NCBI GenBank assembly: GCA_015060695.1
Contig: SUYA01000005.1
Location: 1 to 64,000, forward strand
Reading direction: 5' to 3'
Length of the DNA: 64,000 bases
Source of the DNA: Mediterranea massiliensis
Lineage (GTDB): Bacteria; Bacteroidota; Bacteroidia; Bacteroidales; Bacteroidaceae
The position numbers were made by a program, and so were the translations under genes. Each line of letters opens with the position of its first letter. The stretch's first letter is position 1. A model generated the notes under the pieces. The model saw nothing but the letters and a program-made list of their open reading frames with translations, made no database searches and was not told the origin of the DNA. Positions 44,768-54,339 of this stretch are shown piece by piece.

Positions 44768-47256
44768 GAAATTTAAATTTTATATTATGGATTTTATCTC
44801 TCATATTTGTATTATCATGTAATGATGAGGAAAACTATTTATATGAAGAAAACTTATCGAATGGAAATATTATTATTACTGCTTGTTTACCACAAAATGG
44901 AACTGATACCCGATTGCAGTTTGCAGATGAGGAAGCGAACAAAGTGTTGAAAGTTGATTGGAATGATAGTAATGAAACTATTTCTGTAATTAGCGATTCT
45001 GACAATAAAACGTTTGCACACTCTGAAGGAAATAACTTTACGGGAGTTTGTCCTTCGGGCTCTGGTTGCTTGTATGCGTTATATCCTACCGATAATGCAG
45101 CAACAGCATCCAATGCCAGTTATGACCTTAGTTCGCAGAGCGGTGATTTGGATGAAAACTTAACTTACATGACAGCTTCGAATACGGACTTTGCAAACGA
45201 AGAGATTGTTTTTAATTTTGCTCATCTTACGGCACTGCTTAAACCTGTCTTCAAGGTTAATGATACTGATGTTACTTCATTGGTAAAATCTGTTACAATA
45301 GAACTGCCTAATGGTGTATATAGCAAGGGTAGTTTTGATTTAAGAACAGCTACAATCAATGATGGAGGAAGCCATGGAGTTATACAGGTAGATAGGACTG
45401 AATTAAGCAAGCCTTTATACATTTATTTGCCTATGGGAATTAATGAAGCAACTACGATAAACTTTATTGTAACTACTACTGATTCGAAGGAATATAGTGC
45501 AACGTTGAAAGCTACTAAAAACATAAGTCCGGGAAAAGTATATCTGGCAACTATAAATCTTGAGGAGAATGTGGCAGGTTCTTACATTTGGAAGAATGGT
45601 ATTACAGCTTCTTCTTCTGTTTCTGGTAATGGAACTCAAGTCTCGCCTTACCTTATACATTATGCAAATGATTTACAATGGTTGATTAATAATGTTGGAG
45701 AAAGTGAAGGGAAATATTATAAATTAACACATCATATTATTATAGATAGTTCTACAGAGGCAAATAAACATTGGACTCCGATAGGTACTTCTTCTGTTCC
45801 ATTCAAAGGTTTTTTTGATGGGAATAATAATAAAATCAGTGGACAGATGATTTCTCAATATGCTACTGCTTCATTTACGAATAACGAACATCTTAGTTTT
45901 GGATTTTTTGGATGGAATGATGATCAAGGAAATATCGAACGTTTGCATTTGAATGCAAAAGTAATAGGGGGTAATATTGCAGCTAATAACGGAACGTTTA
46001 CTGCTGCTGTTGTTGGACATAATACAGGAAAGGTGGCCTATTGCATTAACAGTGGCGATATTCAAGGTGGAAATGCTACGGAACAAGGATACTGCGAAGT
46101 GGGTGGTATTGTCGGTGATAACTTAGGTGAGGTTCTGAATTGTAGTAATAGTGGTTTTATAATTGGCGGTGAAGCAATAGCTCAAAATGGATATGCAAGT
46201 AGTACCACCGGTGGTATTGTAGGAACTAATTTTACGAATTATAATGATGAAGGTTTGGTGAAAGAATGTACTAATGTAGGGATGATAAAGGGTAATACGG
46301 TGACAGTTAATTCGTCAAATGAATATAGCTATTCTGCTACAGGAGGTATTGCAGGAGCAAATCTGGAAAGTATAATCGAATTATGTTATAATAAAGGAAT
46401 AGTAAATGGTGGTGAAACAATAAATTCCTCTGGTGAAACGGGTGGCATTGCTGGATATAACAGAGGCGAAACAGCAGAAATTACTTCATGCATTAACTAT
46501 TCTCTTGTTGACGGATTTGATCAAGTTGGAGGTGTTGTCGGTTATGATGATAATGCAAAAATTCAATCCTGTAAAAATTATGCGATGGTAACATCTAAAA
46601 CAACAGAAAAAAATATATATACAGCCGGTATTGTTGCTAATAAAAAGAATGGTACTATTTGCGGGTGTCTCAATGATGGCTTGATAGTAGCTGGTTCATC
46701 TAATGGTGAAAATAATTTTTGTTATACCGGAGGTGTTGTTGGATATACTTCTGCTACGATAGATAATTGTATAAACAATAAAGATGTTTATGGTGGAAAG
46801 GCTACATTCGTATGTACTGGTGGTATACTTGGTTATACAAATTGGGATGTGCAGTCATCTGTAAATAATGGAAATGTATATGGAGGTGAAGCGAATGGTA
46901 CGTATTCCTATACGGGTGGTGTTGTAGGTTCGATGTATAATAATACTCTTAAAAACCTTTCTAATTGTGAAAATCATGCCAGTGTAACTGGTGGAAATTC
47001 AACAGAAAAAAGTTATACTGGAGGTATTGTAGGTTATTTGAAATCAAATGTATATAAATGTATCAATGGTGTTGAGGCAACTGTGATTGGTGCAACCTCT
47101 ACCCAACCTGCAACCGGTAGTGTAGTTGGATATAATAATGCAGGAAAGGTTTGTCTATGTTGTAAGAATAAGAATACCAATCTAACACTGGGTATTATAG
47201 GTGGTGGTACCATGACAAACCAAACTCAGATAGGAAGTAATTGTGACGCACATTAA
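44764..47256 (+). CDS. fimbrillin-like GLUG-repeat adhesin lipoprotein
   Basis: 830 residues. Lipoprotein signal with lipid Cys at residue 19 (IFVLSCNDEE). Residues of about 30-270 resemble the N-terminal domain of fimbrillin/Mfa-type lipoproteins (FNFAHLTALLKPVF, SPGKVYLATINLE). From about 280 a segment like SGNGTQVSPYLIHYANDLQW leads into many GLUG-type repeats with GGIVGxN, GGVVGY and GGILGYT cores to the C-terminus, forming a beta-helix. A surface adhesin or fimbria tip protein is likely. It starts within the stop of the microprotein ORF. The composition is AT-rich compared with neighbours, suggesting an accessory gene. Confidence 0.85.
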   Translation: MRNLNFILWILSLIFVLSCNDEENYLYEENLSNGNIIITACLPQNGTDTRLQFADEEANKVLKVDWNDSNETISVISDSDNKTFAHSEGNNFTGVCPSGSGCLYALYPTDNAATASNASYDLSSQSGDLDENLTYMTASNTDFANEEIVFNFAHLTALLKPVFKVNDTDVTSLVKSVTIELPNGVYSKGSFDLRTATINDGGSHGVIQVDRTELSKPLYIYLPMGINEATTINFIVTTTDSKEYSATLKATKNISPGKVYLATINLEENVAGSYIWKNGITASSSVSGNGTQVSPYLIHYANDLQWLINNVGESEGKYYKLTHHIIIDSSTEANKHWTPIGTSSVPFKGFFDGNNNKISGQMISQYATASFTNNEHLSFGFFGWNDDQGNIERLHLNAKVIGGNIAANNGTFTAAVVGHNTGKVAYCINSGDIQGGNATEQGYCEVGGIVGDNLGEVLNCSNSGFIIGGEAIAQNGYASSTTGGIVGTNFTNYNDEGLVKECTNVGMIKGNTVTVNSSNEYSYSATGGIAGANLESIIELCYNKGIVNGGETINSSGETGGIAGYNRGETAEITSCINYSLVDGFDQVGGVVGYDDNAKIQSCKNYAMVTSKTTEKNIYTAGIVANKKNGTICGCLNDGLIVAGSSNGENNFCYTGGVVGYTSATIDNCINNKDVYGGKATFVCTGGILGYTNWDVQSSVNNGNVYGGEANGTYSYTGGVVGSMYNNTLKNLSNCENHASVTGGNSTEKSYTGGIVGYLKSNVYKCINGVEATVIGATSTQPATGSVVGYNNAGKVCLCCKNKNTNLTLGIIGGGTMTNQTQIGSNCDAH

Positions 47257-47314
47257 AGAGAAAGAGATTCACAATAATTTTTATAACATCATTTTATTAA
47301 TAATAGCATTAAAC

Positions 47315-47364
47315 AATTCCACCCATGTACCAAGTAGAACTGGTGCATGGGTGGAATTTATTCT
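47315..47364. terminator. long hairpin terminator between convergent genes
   Basis: AATTCCACCCATGTACCA (47315-47332) pairs with TGGTGCATGGGTGGAATT (47341-47358) with one wobble, loop AGTAGAAC, followed by TATTCT. It serves the adhesin operon and possibly the opposing GH127/GH146 gene. Confidence 0.82.
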
Positions 47365-47377
47365 ATGGTTTAAGGAG

Positions 47378-49783
47378 TTATTTCAAAGACCATTCATAGA
47401 GACCCGATGAATTCTTTTCGGGTTGTACTACTTCCAACTTCATGGCTTTAGTCTTGACGGGCTTGAAGTTGACAATGTTGCCTACGCCTTTCTTAGTGCC
47501 GTATTCGTCGGCATCAATTACCGGTTGCCAGTTGCCGGCGGCATCCATGTAGTATAGTTTCCATGATTGAGGTACACGACATCCACCCCAAGGAGCGTCG
47601 TCGAACCAATATACGGTAGAACTGCTTACGGTTGCTTCTTCTTTGAAGGTGTAGGTAATCCATTCAGTTGTGCCTTGTTTGGGCCACCAGTGGCTATAGG
47701 GAATAGAACGGTCGTCGCTGCTTTGCGGAGTCAATCGGTCGTTAATTGAACGCAATGAAGCGGGCTTACCCGATGCTTCAATGGTACTTTCAGAAGCTAA
47801 TGTGGCGGGCATAGAAGGGCTTGATGCGCTGAGGTCTTGCGGCAACCATACAGCCATATTACCACGGCCACGGTGTGCCCAAGCGTAATAAGGGATTAAT
47901 GTTAATTTAACGTCTTTGGCATTTAAACGGCCTTTTTCATCGAAATTTAGCACTTGTGCGTCAGTCTTGATGGTGTTCAAACCATAGAGCAATTCGGGTT
48001 GTTCTACTACCTCGAATTTTGGATCTTGGTTCATCAGTACGCTAAGTACGTCGAAGTTGTTGTCAGGCCATTCGGCACAATATACTAACGGACCGCGTTC
48101 TACTGCTACACGTCCTTTGTCAGCTTCCACCTTACCGTGTGCTTTTACGGTACGTGGTTCCATATCGAAGTGTACTTCTACCTTGTCTCCCTTTTTCCAA
48201 CGACGGTCGATGCAGAAATAACCGTCTTTCAGTTCGGCCTTCGTCTCTTCACCGTTTACTTTTACTGAGTAACCTAAACGTTTACCATCTACATAGTTAT
48301 AAAGGTCGCTGGGTACAACCTGACCGCGAACCCATCCGGGAATACGAATCTTCATATTGAATTGACCGGCATTGTTGCGGTTTACGTCAATGGTAATGTC
48401 GCCATTCCAAGGATAGTTGGTGGTTTGTTCAAGTTCTACTTTCTTGCCGTTCACTTTCAAATTAGATGTGTTAGACATAAAGAGGTTGACATATACATCT
48501 TTATCTTTCACAGCATAGATATAGCCCGGCAAAGAAGGGATAAAGCGGCAGATATTTGAGGGACAGCAGGCACATCCAAACCATGCTTGACGTTGGTGTT
48601 GACCCATACTTTGCAACGGGTTGGGGTAGAAGAAACCGTCACCATCTAACGATACGCCAGAGATGAGACCGTTGTATAAGGTGCGTTCTAACACATCGTA
48701 GTATTTAGAATGACCGTGTAATAGGAACAAACGATGGTTGACATATACGTTGCCGATAGCGGCACAAGTTTCACAATAAGCTGACATGTTGGGTAATTCA
48801 TAGTTCTTACCGAAGGCTTCACCCGAAGAAGTGGCACCGATACCACCGGTGATGTAGTATTTCTTGCTTACGATGTTTTCCCAAATGCGGTCGATAGCTT
48901 CGATGTAACCTTTGTCTCCTGTCAATGCTGCTACATCAGCCATACCGGCATACATATAAGTGGCTCTTACGGCATGTCCTACAGCTTCGTCTTGTTCTAA
49001 TACAGGCTTGTGAGCTTGGCTATAGGCATCTTTACGGGTGGTATAACCACGCTTGTCTAAGAAGAATTTGGCTTGATCCAAATATTTCTGTTCGCCGGTT
49101 ACCAGATAGAGCTTGGCTAATGCCATTTCGGCAATCTGATGACCGGGAACACGTACTACCTGACCTTCTCCATCGCCAATGGCATTGACTATACAATCGG
49201 CATAGCGGATGGCAATGTCTAAGAAATTACGCTTTCCGGTTGCTTGGTAATGGGCGATGGCACCTTCTACCATGTGACCTAAGTTGTAGAATTCATGGCT
49301 GAGGTTTTCTACTGCTTCCCAACGTTCACTTCCTGCCCATTCATGAGGTTTTTTGGGGTTCATGGTGCGGCTGGTGTACAAGTATCCATCAGGCTCTTGG
49401 GCAGCGGCTACAATAACTAATACGCTGTCAATGTATTTTTCCAGTTTCTTATCGGGATAGGTTTGTAGCAGATAGCTGGCTCCTTCGATAGTTTTGTAAA
49501 CGTCGGTGTCATCAAAAGAGTATCCTCCCACTACATGTTGGTCGCTGGGATTGGCTGCATTGATAAAATTCTGGTAACGTCCCGTTTCTTCGCATTTGCT
49601 GAATGCCAAGGGGATGGTTACATCGCGGCTGGCTTTCAGACGTTGTCCCCAGAAGGAGTCTGTTACTTTTACCGATGTAAATGGCACGGGGTCAATGGGA
49701 TAACCATGAGCGTGCTGCGGCTTCTGTGCCTGACTGCCCCATGCGGTGGCAACCATGAGTGTTGTTACTAAAAGTTTTTTCAT
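47378..49783 (-). CDS. secreted GH127/GH146-type beta-L-arabinofuranosidase
   Basis: 801 residues. Signal peptide MKKLLVTTLMVATAWGSQA. The (alpha/alpha)6-barrel of the former DUF1680 family carries SFDDTDVYKTIEGASYLL, YCETCAAIGNVYVNHRLF and the Cys cluster FGCACCPSNICRF near residue 400, which contains the catalytic/zinc cysteines of this clan. Beta-rich domains follow, and the C-terminal 130 residues (WITYTFKEEATVSSSTVYWFD...) resemble a carbohydrate-binding discoidin-like domain. It releases L-arabinofuranose from plant glycans. No SusCD genes are adjacent. Confidence 0.9.
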   Translation of the reverse strand: MKKLLVTTLMVATAWGSQAQKPQHAHGYPIDPVPFTSVKVTDSFWGQRLKASRDVTIPLAFSKCEETGRYQNFINAANPSDQHVVGGYSFDDTDVYKTIEGASYLLQTYPDKKLEKYIDSVLVIVAAAQEPDGYLYTSRTMNPKKPHEWAGSERWEAVENLSHEFYNLGHMVEGAIAHYQATGKRNFLDIAIRYADCIVNAIGDGEGQVVRVPGHQIAEMALAKLYLVTGEQKYLDQAKFFLDKRGYTTRKDAYSQAHKPVLEQDEAVGHAVRATYMYAGMADVAALTGDKGYIEAIDRIWENIVSKKYYITGGIGATSSGEAFGKNYELPNMSAYCETCAAIGNVYVNHRLFLLHGHSKYYDVLERTLYNGLISGVSLDGDGFFYPNPLQSMGQHQRQAWFGCACCPSNICRFIPSLPGYIYAVKDKDVYVNLFMSNTSNLKVNGKKVELEQTTNYPWNGDITIDVNRNNAGQFNMKIRIPGWVRGQVVPSDLYNYVDGKRLGYSVKVNGEETKAELKDGYFCIDRRWKKGDKVEVHFDMEPRTVKAHGKVEADKGRVAVERGPLVYCAEWPDNNFDVLSVLMNQDPKFEVVEQPELLYGLNTIKTDAQVLNFDEKGRLNAKDVKLTLIPYYAWAHRGRGNMAVWLPQDLSASSPSMPATLASESTIEASGKPASLRSINDRLTPQSSDDRSIPYSHWWPKQGTTEWITYTFKEEATVSSSTVYWFDDAPWGGCRVPQSWKLYYMDAAGNWQPVIDADEYGTKKGVGNIVNFKPVKTKAMKLEVVQPEKNSSGLYEWSLK

Positions 49784-49877
49784 TTTATATATGTTTTTTG
49801 GGTTATTATTGTCATATTTATTTCTGTTTGCAAAGAAAGTAAAAAACTTCTATATTAAGAAATAAAGTAGCAAACTT

Positions 49878-49908
49878 TTTGTCATTCAAGAAAATACTGC
49901 TATCTTTG
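49878..49908 (+). promoter_or_regulatory. rpsA promoter
   Basis: TTTG (49878-49881) and TATCTTTG (49901-49908) are 19 bases apart; the leader of about 60 bases is AT-rich. Confidence 0.8.
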
Positions 49909-49975
49909 CGCCCGAATTTATTGAGTCAACATAAAGTCTCACTTAATTAATTATTAAACAACAATTTATTTATTA

Positions 49976-51775
49976 ATGGAAAACTTAAAAAATGTAGCTC
50001 CCTTGGAAGATTTTAACTGGGAAGCGTATGAAAGTGGTGAAACTGTAGCCAATGTTAGCCACGAAGAATTGGAGAAGGCGTATGACAATACGCTGAACAA
50101 GGTAAACGACCGTGAGGTTGTTGACGGCACCGTAATCGCAATGAACAAGCGTGAAGTAGTTGTGAATATCGGTTTTAAATCAGACGGTATCATTCCGATG
50201 AGTGAATTCCGTTACAATCCTGAATTGAAAGTAGGTGATACTGTAGAGGTATATATTGAAAATCAGGAAGACAAGAAAGGACAACTCGTATTGTCTCACC
50301 GCAAGGCTCGTGCTACTCGCTCTTGGGATCGTGTAAACGCAGCTTTGGAAAACGAAGAAATTATCAAGGGTTACATCAAGTGCCGCACAAAGGGTGGTAT
50401 GATTGTAGATGTATTCGGCATCGAAGCATTCTTGCCGGGTTCTCAAATCGATGTGAAGCCTATCCGCGACTACGATGTATTCGTTGGCAAGACTATGGAA
50501 TTCAAGGTGGTTAAGATTAACCAAGAATTCAAGAATGTGGTTGTTTCTCACAAGGCTCTCATCGAAGCTGAATTGGAACAACAAAAGAAAGAAATCATCA
50601 GTAAACTTGAAAAAGGACAAGTTCTCGAAGGAACTGTTAAGAATATTACATCCTATGGTGTATTCATCGACTTGGGTGGCGTTGACGGCTTGATTCATAT
50701 CACAGACCTTTCTTGGGGACGCGTTAGCGATCCGAAAGAAGTGGTTGAACTTGACCAAAAGCTCAATGTGGTTATCCTCGACTTCGATGATGAAAAGAAG
50801 CGCATTGCTCTCGGCTTGAAGCAACTCACTCCGCATCCTTGGGATGCCCTCGATGCTAACCTCCAAGTAGGTGACCACGTAACTGGTAAGGTTGTTGTGA
50901 TGGCAGACTATGGTGCATTCATCGAAATTGCTCCGGGTGTAGAAGGCTTGATTCACGTATCTGAAATGTCATGGTCACAACACTTGCGTTCAGCTCAAGA
51001 CTTTATGAAGGTGGGCGACGAAGTAGAAGCTGTTGTTTTGACACTCGACCGCGACGAACGCAAGATGTCACTCGGTATCAAGCAACTCAAGGCCGATCCA
51101 TGGGAAACTATCGAAGAAAAGTATCCTATCGCAAGCAAGCACACTGCTAAGGTTCGCAATTTCACTAACTTTGGTGTATTCGTAGAAATCGAAGAAGGTG
51201 TTGATGGCTTGATTCACATCTCTGACCTCTCTTGGACTAAGAAGGTTAAGCACCCATCAGAATTTACTCAAATCGGTGCTGACATCGAAGTACAAGTATT
51301 GGAAATCGACAAGGAAAACCGTCGCTTGAGCCTCGGTCACAAGCAACTTGAAGAGAATCCTTGGGATGTATTCGAAACAGTATTCACTGTAGGATCAGTA
51401 CACGAAGGTACCATCATCGAATTGTTGGATAAGGGTGCTGTAGTAGCATTGCCTTACGGCGTTGAAGGATTCGCTACTCCAAAACACCTCGTTAAGGAAG
51501 ATGGCAAGCAAGCTCAATTGGAAGAAAAGATTGAGTTCAAGGTAATTGAATTTAATAAGGATGCTAAGCGCATCATCTTGTCTCACAGCCGCATCTATGA
51601 AGATGCTGCTAAGGCAGAAGAACGTGCAGAAAAGAAGGCTGCTAAGAAGCAACAACAAGCTGCTAAGAAGGAAGAAGCACAAGTAATCCAAAACCAAGCT
51701 GCTTCTACTACTTTGGGCGACATTGATGCATTGGCTGCTTTGAAAGAACAACTCGAAGCCAAGAGCAAGAAGTAA
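49976..51775 (+). CDS. rpsA: 30S ribosomal protein S1
   Basis: 599 residues with six S1/OB-fold repeats (for example VDGLIHITDLSWGRVSDPKEV, VEGLIHVSEMSWSQH and VDGLIHISDLSWTKK cores, shown in part). A Lys/Ala/Glu-rich C-terminal tail follows (about 545-599). It binds mRNA and aids initiation; in this phylum, where Shine-Dalgarno sequences are weak, S1 is thought to be especially important for AT-rich leaders. Codon use is highly biased. It is monocistronic. Confidence 0.96.
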   Translation: MENLKNVAPLEDFNWEAYESGETVANVSHEELEKAYDNTLNKVNDREVVDGTVIAMNKREVVVNIGFKSDGIIPMSEFRYNPELKVGDTVEVYIENQEDKKGQLVLSHRKARATRSWDRVNAALENEEIIKGYIKCRTKGGMIVDVFGIEAFLPGSQIDVKPIRDYDVFVGKTMEFKVVKINQEFKNVVVSHKALIEAELEQQKKEIISKLEKGQVLEGTVKNITSYGVFIDLGGVDGLIHITDLSWGRVSDPKEVVELDQKLNVVILDFDDEKKRIALGLKQLTPHPWDALDANLQVGDHVTGKVVVMADYGAFIEIAPGVEGLIHVSEMSWSQHLRSAQDFMKVGDEVEAVVLTLDRDERKMSLGIKQLKADPWETIEEKYPIASKHTAKVRNFTNFGVFVEIEEGVDGLIHISDLSWTKKVKHPSEFTQIGADIEVQVLEIDKENRRLSLGHKQLEENPWDVFETVFTVGSVHEGTIIELLDKGAVVALPYGVEGFATPKHLVKEDGKQAQLEEKIEFKVIEFNKDAKRIILSHSRIYEDAAKAEERAEKKAAKKQQQAAKKEEAQVIQNQAASTTLGDIDALAALKEQLEAKSKK

Positions 51776-51797
51776 TTCTTACTATAAATAATTAATA

Positions 51798-51830
51798 AGG
51801 TGTCTGTATTTGTGCAGGCACCTTTTTTTT
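51798..51830 (+). terminator. rpsA terminator
   Basis: AGGTGTCTG (51798-51806) pairs with CAGGCACCT (51815-51823), followed by T8. Its loop contains the -33 box of the next promoter. Confidence 0.9.
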
Positions 51831-51839
51831 GTATCTTTG
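51809..51839 (+). promoter_or_regulatory. rnz promoter embedded in the rpsA terminator
   Basis: TTTG (51809-51812) lies in the terminator loop and TATCTTTG (51832-51839) directly follows the T-tract, with exactly 19 bases between. Confidence 0.75.
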
Positions 51840-51850
51840 CCCCCATAGTT

Positions 51851-52768
51851 ATGGAGAAATTTGATGTACATATATTGGGTTGCGGATCGGCATTGCCTAC
51901 GACTCGACATTTTCCTACCTCCCAAGTAGTGAATGTGCGCGACAAGCTATTTATGATAGATTGTGGTGAAGGGGCGCAGTTGCAATTCAGGAAGTGTCAC
52001 TTGAAGTTTTCTCGATTAGGGCATATCTTTATATCCCATTTGCATGGTGACCACTGCTTTGGGTTGTTTGGGCTGATTTCTACCTTGAACTTATTGGGGC
52101 GTACAGCCGAATTGCACATACATTCTCCTAAAGGATTGGAAGAATTGTTGCAACCAATGTTGGCATACTTCTGCAATCAGATGACCTACGAAGTTATTTT
52201 CCATGAATTTAGTACCAAAGAACCTACGGTGATATACGATGATCGCTCCATAACAGTGACCACCATACCCTTAAAGCATCGAGTGCCGACGTGCGGATTT
52301 CTATTCGCCGAGAAACCCCGTCCGTCACATATCATCCGCGAAATGATTGATTTCTATCAAGTTCCACTATATGAGCTGAATCGTATTAAGAATGGAGGTG
52401 ATTACCTAACATCCGATGGAGTGTTGGTGCCCAATAGCCGATTGACACGCCCTGCTGCACCACCTCGAAGTTATGCCTATTGTTCGGATACGTTACCGTT
52501 AGATACGATTGTTGAACAGATACAGGGAGTAAACTTGCTTTTTCATGAGGCAACCTTTGCCGACGAAGGAGCTTCAAGGGCCAAAGAAACTTTTCATACT
52601 ACAGCCCGGCAAGCTGCCCAAATTGCCTCGAAGGCTGGTGTCAAGCGGTTGCTGATTGGGCATTTCTCAGCTCGTTACGAAGACGAATCACTGCTTTTAA
52701 ATGAGGCAAAGGAGTCTTTCCCGGAAACAATCTTAGCTAAAGAACAACTTCGCATTTCTGTAGATTAA
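51851..52768 (+). CDS. rnz: ribonuclease Z
   Basis: 305 residues. A metallo-beta-lactamase-fold endonuclease that trims tRNA 3' ends. The zinc motif is SHLHGDHCFG near 63-72. Further ligands lie in YCSDT, FHEATF and LLIGHFSARY. Many tRNA genes in this phylum lack an encoded CCA, which fits a need for this enzyme. I chose ATG 51851; an in-frame ATG at 51800 lies inside the rpsA terminator. The -7 box ends 11 bases before the start, so the leader is very short. Confidence 0.93.
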   Translation: MEKFDVHILGCGSALPTTRHFPTSQVVNVRDKLFMIDCGEGAQLQFRKCHLKFSRLGHIFISHLHGDHCFGLFGLISTLNLLGRTAELHIHSPKGLEELLQPMLAYFCNQMTYEVIFHEFSTKEPTVIYDDRSITVTTIPLKHRVPTCGFLFAEKPRPSHIIREMIDFYQVPLYELNRIKNGGDYLTSDGVLVPNSRLTRPAAPPRSYAYCSDTLPLDTIVEQIQGVNLLFHEATFADEGASRAKETFHTTARQAAQIASKAGVKRLLIGHFSARYEDESLLLNEAKESFPETILAKEQLRISVD

Positions 52769-52816
52769 ACCTTTTCTTAATTAATTAGTCTAATAAATCA
52801 ATTACAAATATAACTA

Positions 52817-53371
52817 ATGGCGAATTCCCCCTATAACGAACGCGAAGTGTTGGCCTTATTGCAAGATCCCGATACACAAAAGCGCGGATTTGAAATGGTT
52901 GTAGCCCAATATAGCGAGCAGCTCTATTGGCAGATTCGTCGTATGGTACTCTCTCATGAAGACGCTAACGATATATTGCAAAATGCATTTATTAAAGCTT
53001 GGATGAACATTGCTTATTTCCGTGCAGAGGCCAAACTCTCTACTTGGTTATATCGTATTGCCCTTAATGAATGTCTTACCTTCTTAAACAAACAGCGTGC
53101 GGTGGCTACCGTTTCTTTAGACGACCCCGAAGCAGCTGTGTTGCAGCGTTTGGAAAGCGACACCTTTTTTTCGGGCGATCAGATTCAGATAAAATTGCAG
53201 AAAGCATTATTGTCACTGCCCGAAAAGCAACGGATGGTATTCAATCTGAAGTATTATCAAGAGATGAAATATGAAGAAATTTCAGACATCTTTGGAACCT
53301 CGGTAGGCGCACTGAAAGCATCTTATCACCATGCTGTAAAAAAAATAGAGAAAATTTTATCAGAAGAATAA
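52817..53371 (+). CDS. ECF-type RNA polymerase sigma factor
   Basis: 184 residues. Region 2 spans about 20-85 (YWQIRRMVLSHEDANDILQN, AFIKAWMN, LSTWLYRIALNECL). Region 4 spans about 130-180 with SLPEKQRMVFNLKYYQEMKY and the helix-turn-helix EEISDIFGTSVGALKASYHH. Extra sensor domains are absent. It is followed by a single-span membrane protein and a Spy/CpxP-like protein, suggesting an envelope-stress sigma factor held by a membrane partner. Confidence 0.9.
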   Translation: MANSPYNEREVLALLQDPDTQKRGFEMVVAQYSEQLYWQIRRMVLSHEDANDILQNAFIKAWMNIAYFRAEAKLSTWLYRIALNECLTFLNKQRAVATVSLDDPEAAVLQRLESDTFFSGDQIQIKLQKALLSLPEKQRMVFNLKYYQEMKYEEISDIFGTSVGALKASYHHAVKKIEKILSEE

Positions 53372-53418
53372 ACCTTTAGAAATAAATATCGTCTAAAAAA
53401 TTGAAGAGACTATTTGAG

Positions 53419-53787
53419 ATGAAAGAAGAAAGTAACATATTAAAAAAGGCCGGTGTAAAGAATCCGTTTTCTGTACCCGATGGCTACTTCGAAGGTTTGA
53501 CTTCGGAGATTATGAGCAGACTGCCTGAGCAAGAGAATTCGTCTTTCATAAATAATGAGCCTACCGTGTGGGATAAATTCAAACCGTGGGTATATATGGC
53601 GGCGATGTTTGCCGGTGCAGCTATGCTGATTCGGATAGGTTCGAACAACGAAGCAGTCAACAGCGCACAGGCTGTGGTCGATGAAACAGAGTTAGAGATA
53701 GAATACATCTCGACTACGGCTAATCATTCATTGATGGATGATTATTCATTTTATGTCTATTTGGCAGAAACAGAAGAGGATTACTAA
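53419..53787 (+). CDS. single-span membrane protein, putative anti-sigma factor
   Basis: 122 residues. A cytoplasmic N-terminus (KNPFSVPDGYFEGLTSEIMS) is followed by one membrane span (PWVYMAAMFAGAAMLIRIG, about 57-75) and an acidic C-terminal part ending in EEDY. I do not recognise a named family. Its place directly after an ECF sigma gene (47 bases) and its topology suggest an anti-sigma or signalling role. ATG 53419 is preferred over an in-frame TTG at 53401. Confidence 0.7.
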   Translation: MKEESNILKKAGVKNPFSVPDGYFEGLTSEIMSRLPEQENSSFINNEPTVWDKFKPWVYMAAMFAGAAMLIRIGSNNEAVNSAQAVVDETELEIEYISTTANHSLMDDYSFYVYLAETEEDY

Positions 53788-53798
53788 AACCTGACGTG

Positions 53799-54263
53799 AT
53801 GAAAAATATGAAAAGATTAATGATTTTATTGACGCTCGTAGTTTCTTTGCTTCCGCAAGTGTGGGCTACCGACGGTGGACATCAACACAGAATGTCATTC
53901 GAGGAATTTCAGGCTAAACACCGAGCTTTCTTGATTGAAAAAGCCGGATTGACCCAGCAAGAGGCCGATAAATTCTTCCCTCTTTACGATGAGATGAATA
54001 AGTTGAAGAAGGAAATAAGTGATGAGAGTTGGAAGCTATTGCGACATGGAAAGAAAGCAGATTTGTCCGATGCAGAATACGAAAAGATTATGCAGGGATA
54101 TTACGAGGCGCGAATAAAGACTGATAATTTAGAGAAACAGTATTACGAGAAGTTTAAGAAGTTTCTTTCGCCTAAGAAATTGTATAATATACTTAAGGCT
54201 GAAATGCGTTTCCAACGCGAAATGGTGAAGAACATGAATTCTGCTAATAAGAATAAAAAATAA
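53799..54263 (+). CDS. Spy/CpxP-like periplasmic protein
   Basis: 154 residues. The signal peptide ends near VWA (about residue 23). The mature part is long helices rich in Lys/Glu with an LTQQEADKFFPLYDEM segment that recalls the LTxxQ-type motif of Spy, CpxP and CnrX. These are periplasmic chaperones or metal/stress sensors. It lies 11 bases after the membrane-protein gene, completing a sigma-membrane protein-sensor trio. ATG 53799 is chosen over an adjacent GTG at 53796. Confidence 0.75.
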   Translation: MKNMKRLMILLTLVVSLLPQVWATDGGHQHRMSFEEFQAKHRAFLIEKAGLTQQEADKFFPLYDEMNKLKKEISDESWKLLRHGKKADLSDAEYEKIMQGYYEARIKTDNLEKQYYEKFKKFLSPKKLYNILKAEMRFQREMVKNMNSANKNKK

Positions 54264-54299
54264 AAACAAGCATCACATCAGTGATACCTGTTTTTAGTG

Positions 54300-54339
54300 G
54301 ATCATCTATTTTTAGGGGGATAGATGATCTATTTTTTTT
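54300..54339. terminator. terminator between the sigma operon and mazG
   Basis: GATCATCTAT (54300-54309) pairs with ATAGATGATC (54320-54329), followed on the plus strand by a T-run to 54339. It overlaps the mazG stop codon. A smaller hairpin (ATCAC/GTGAT) lies about 25 bases upstream. Confidence 0.82.
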
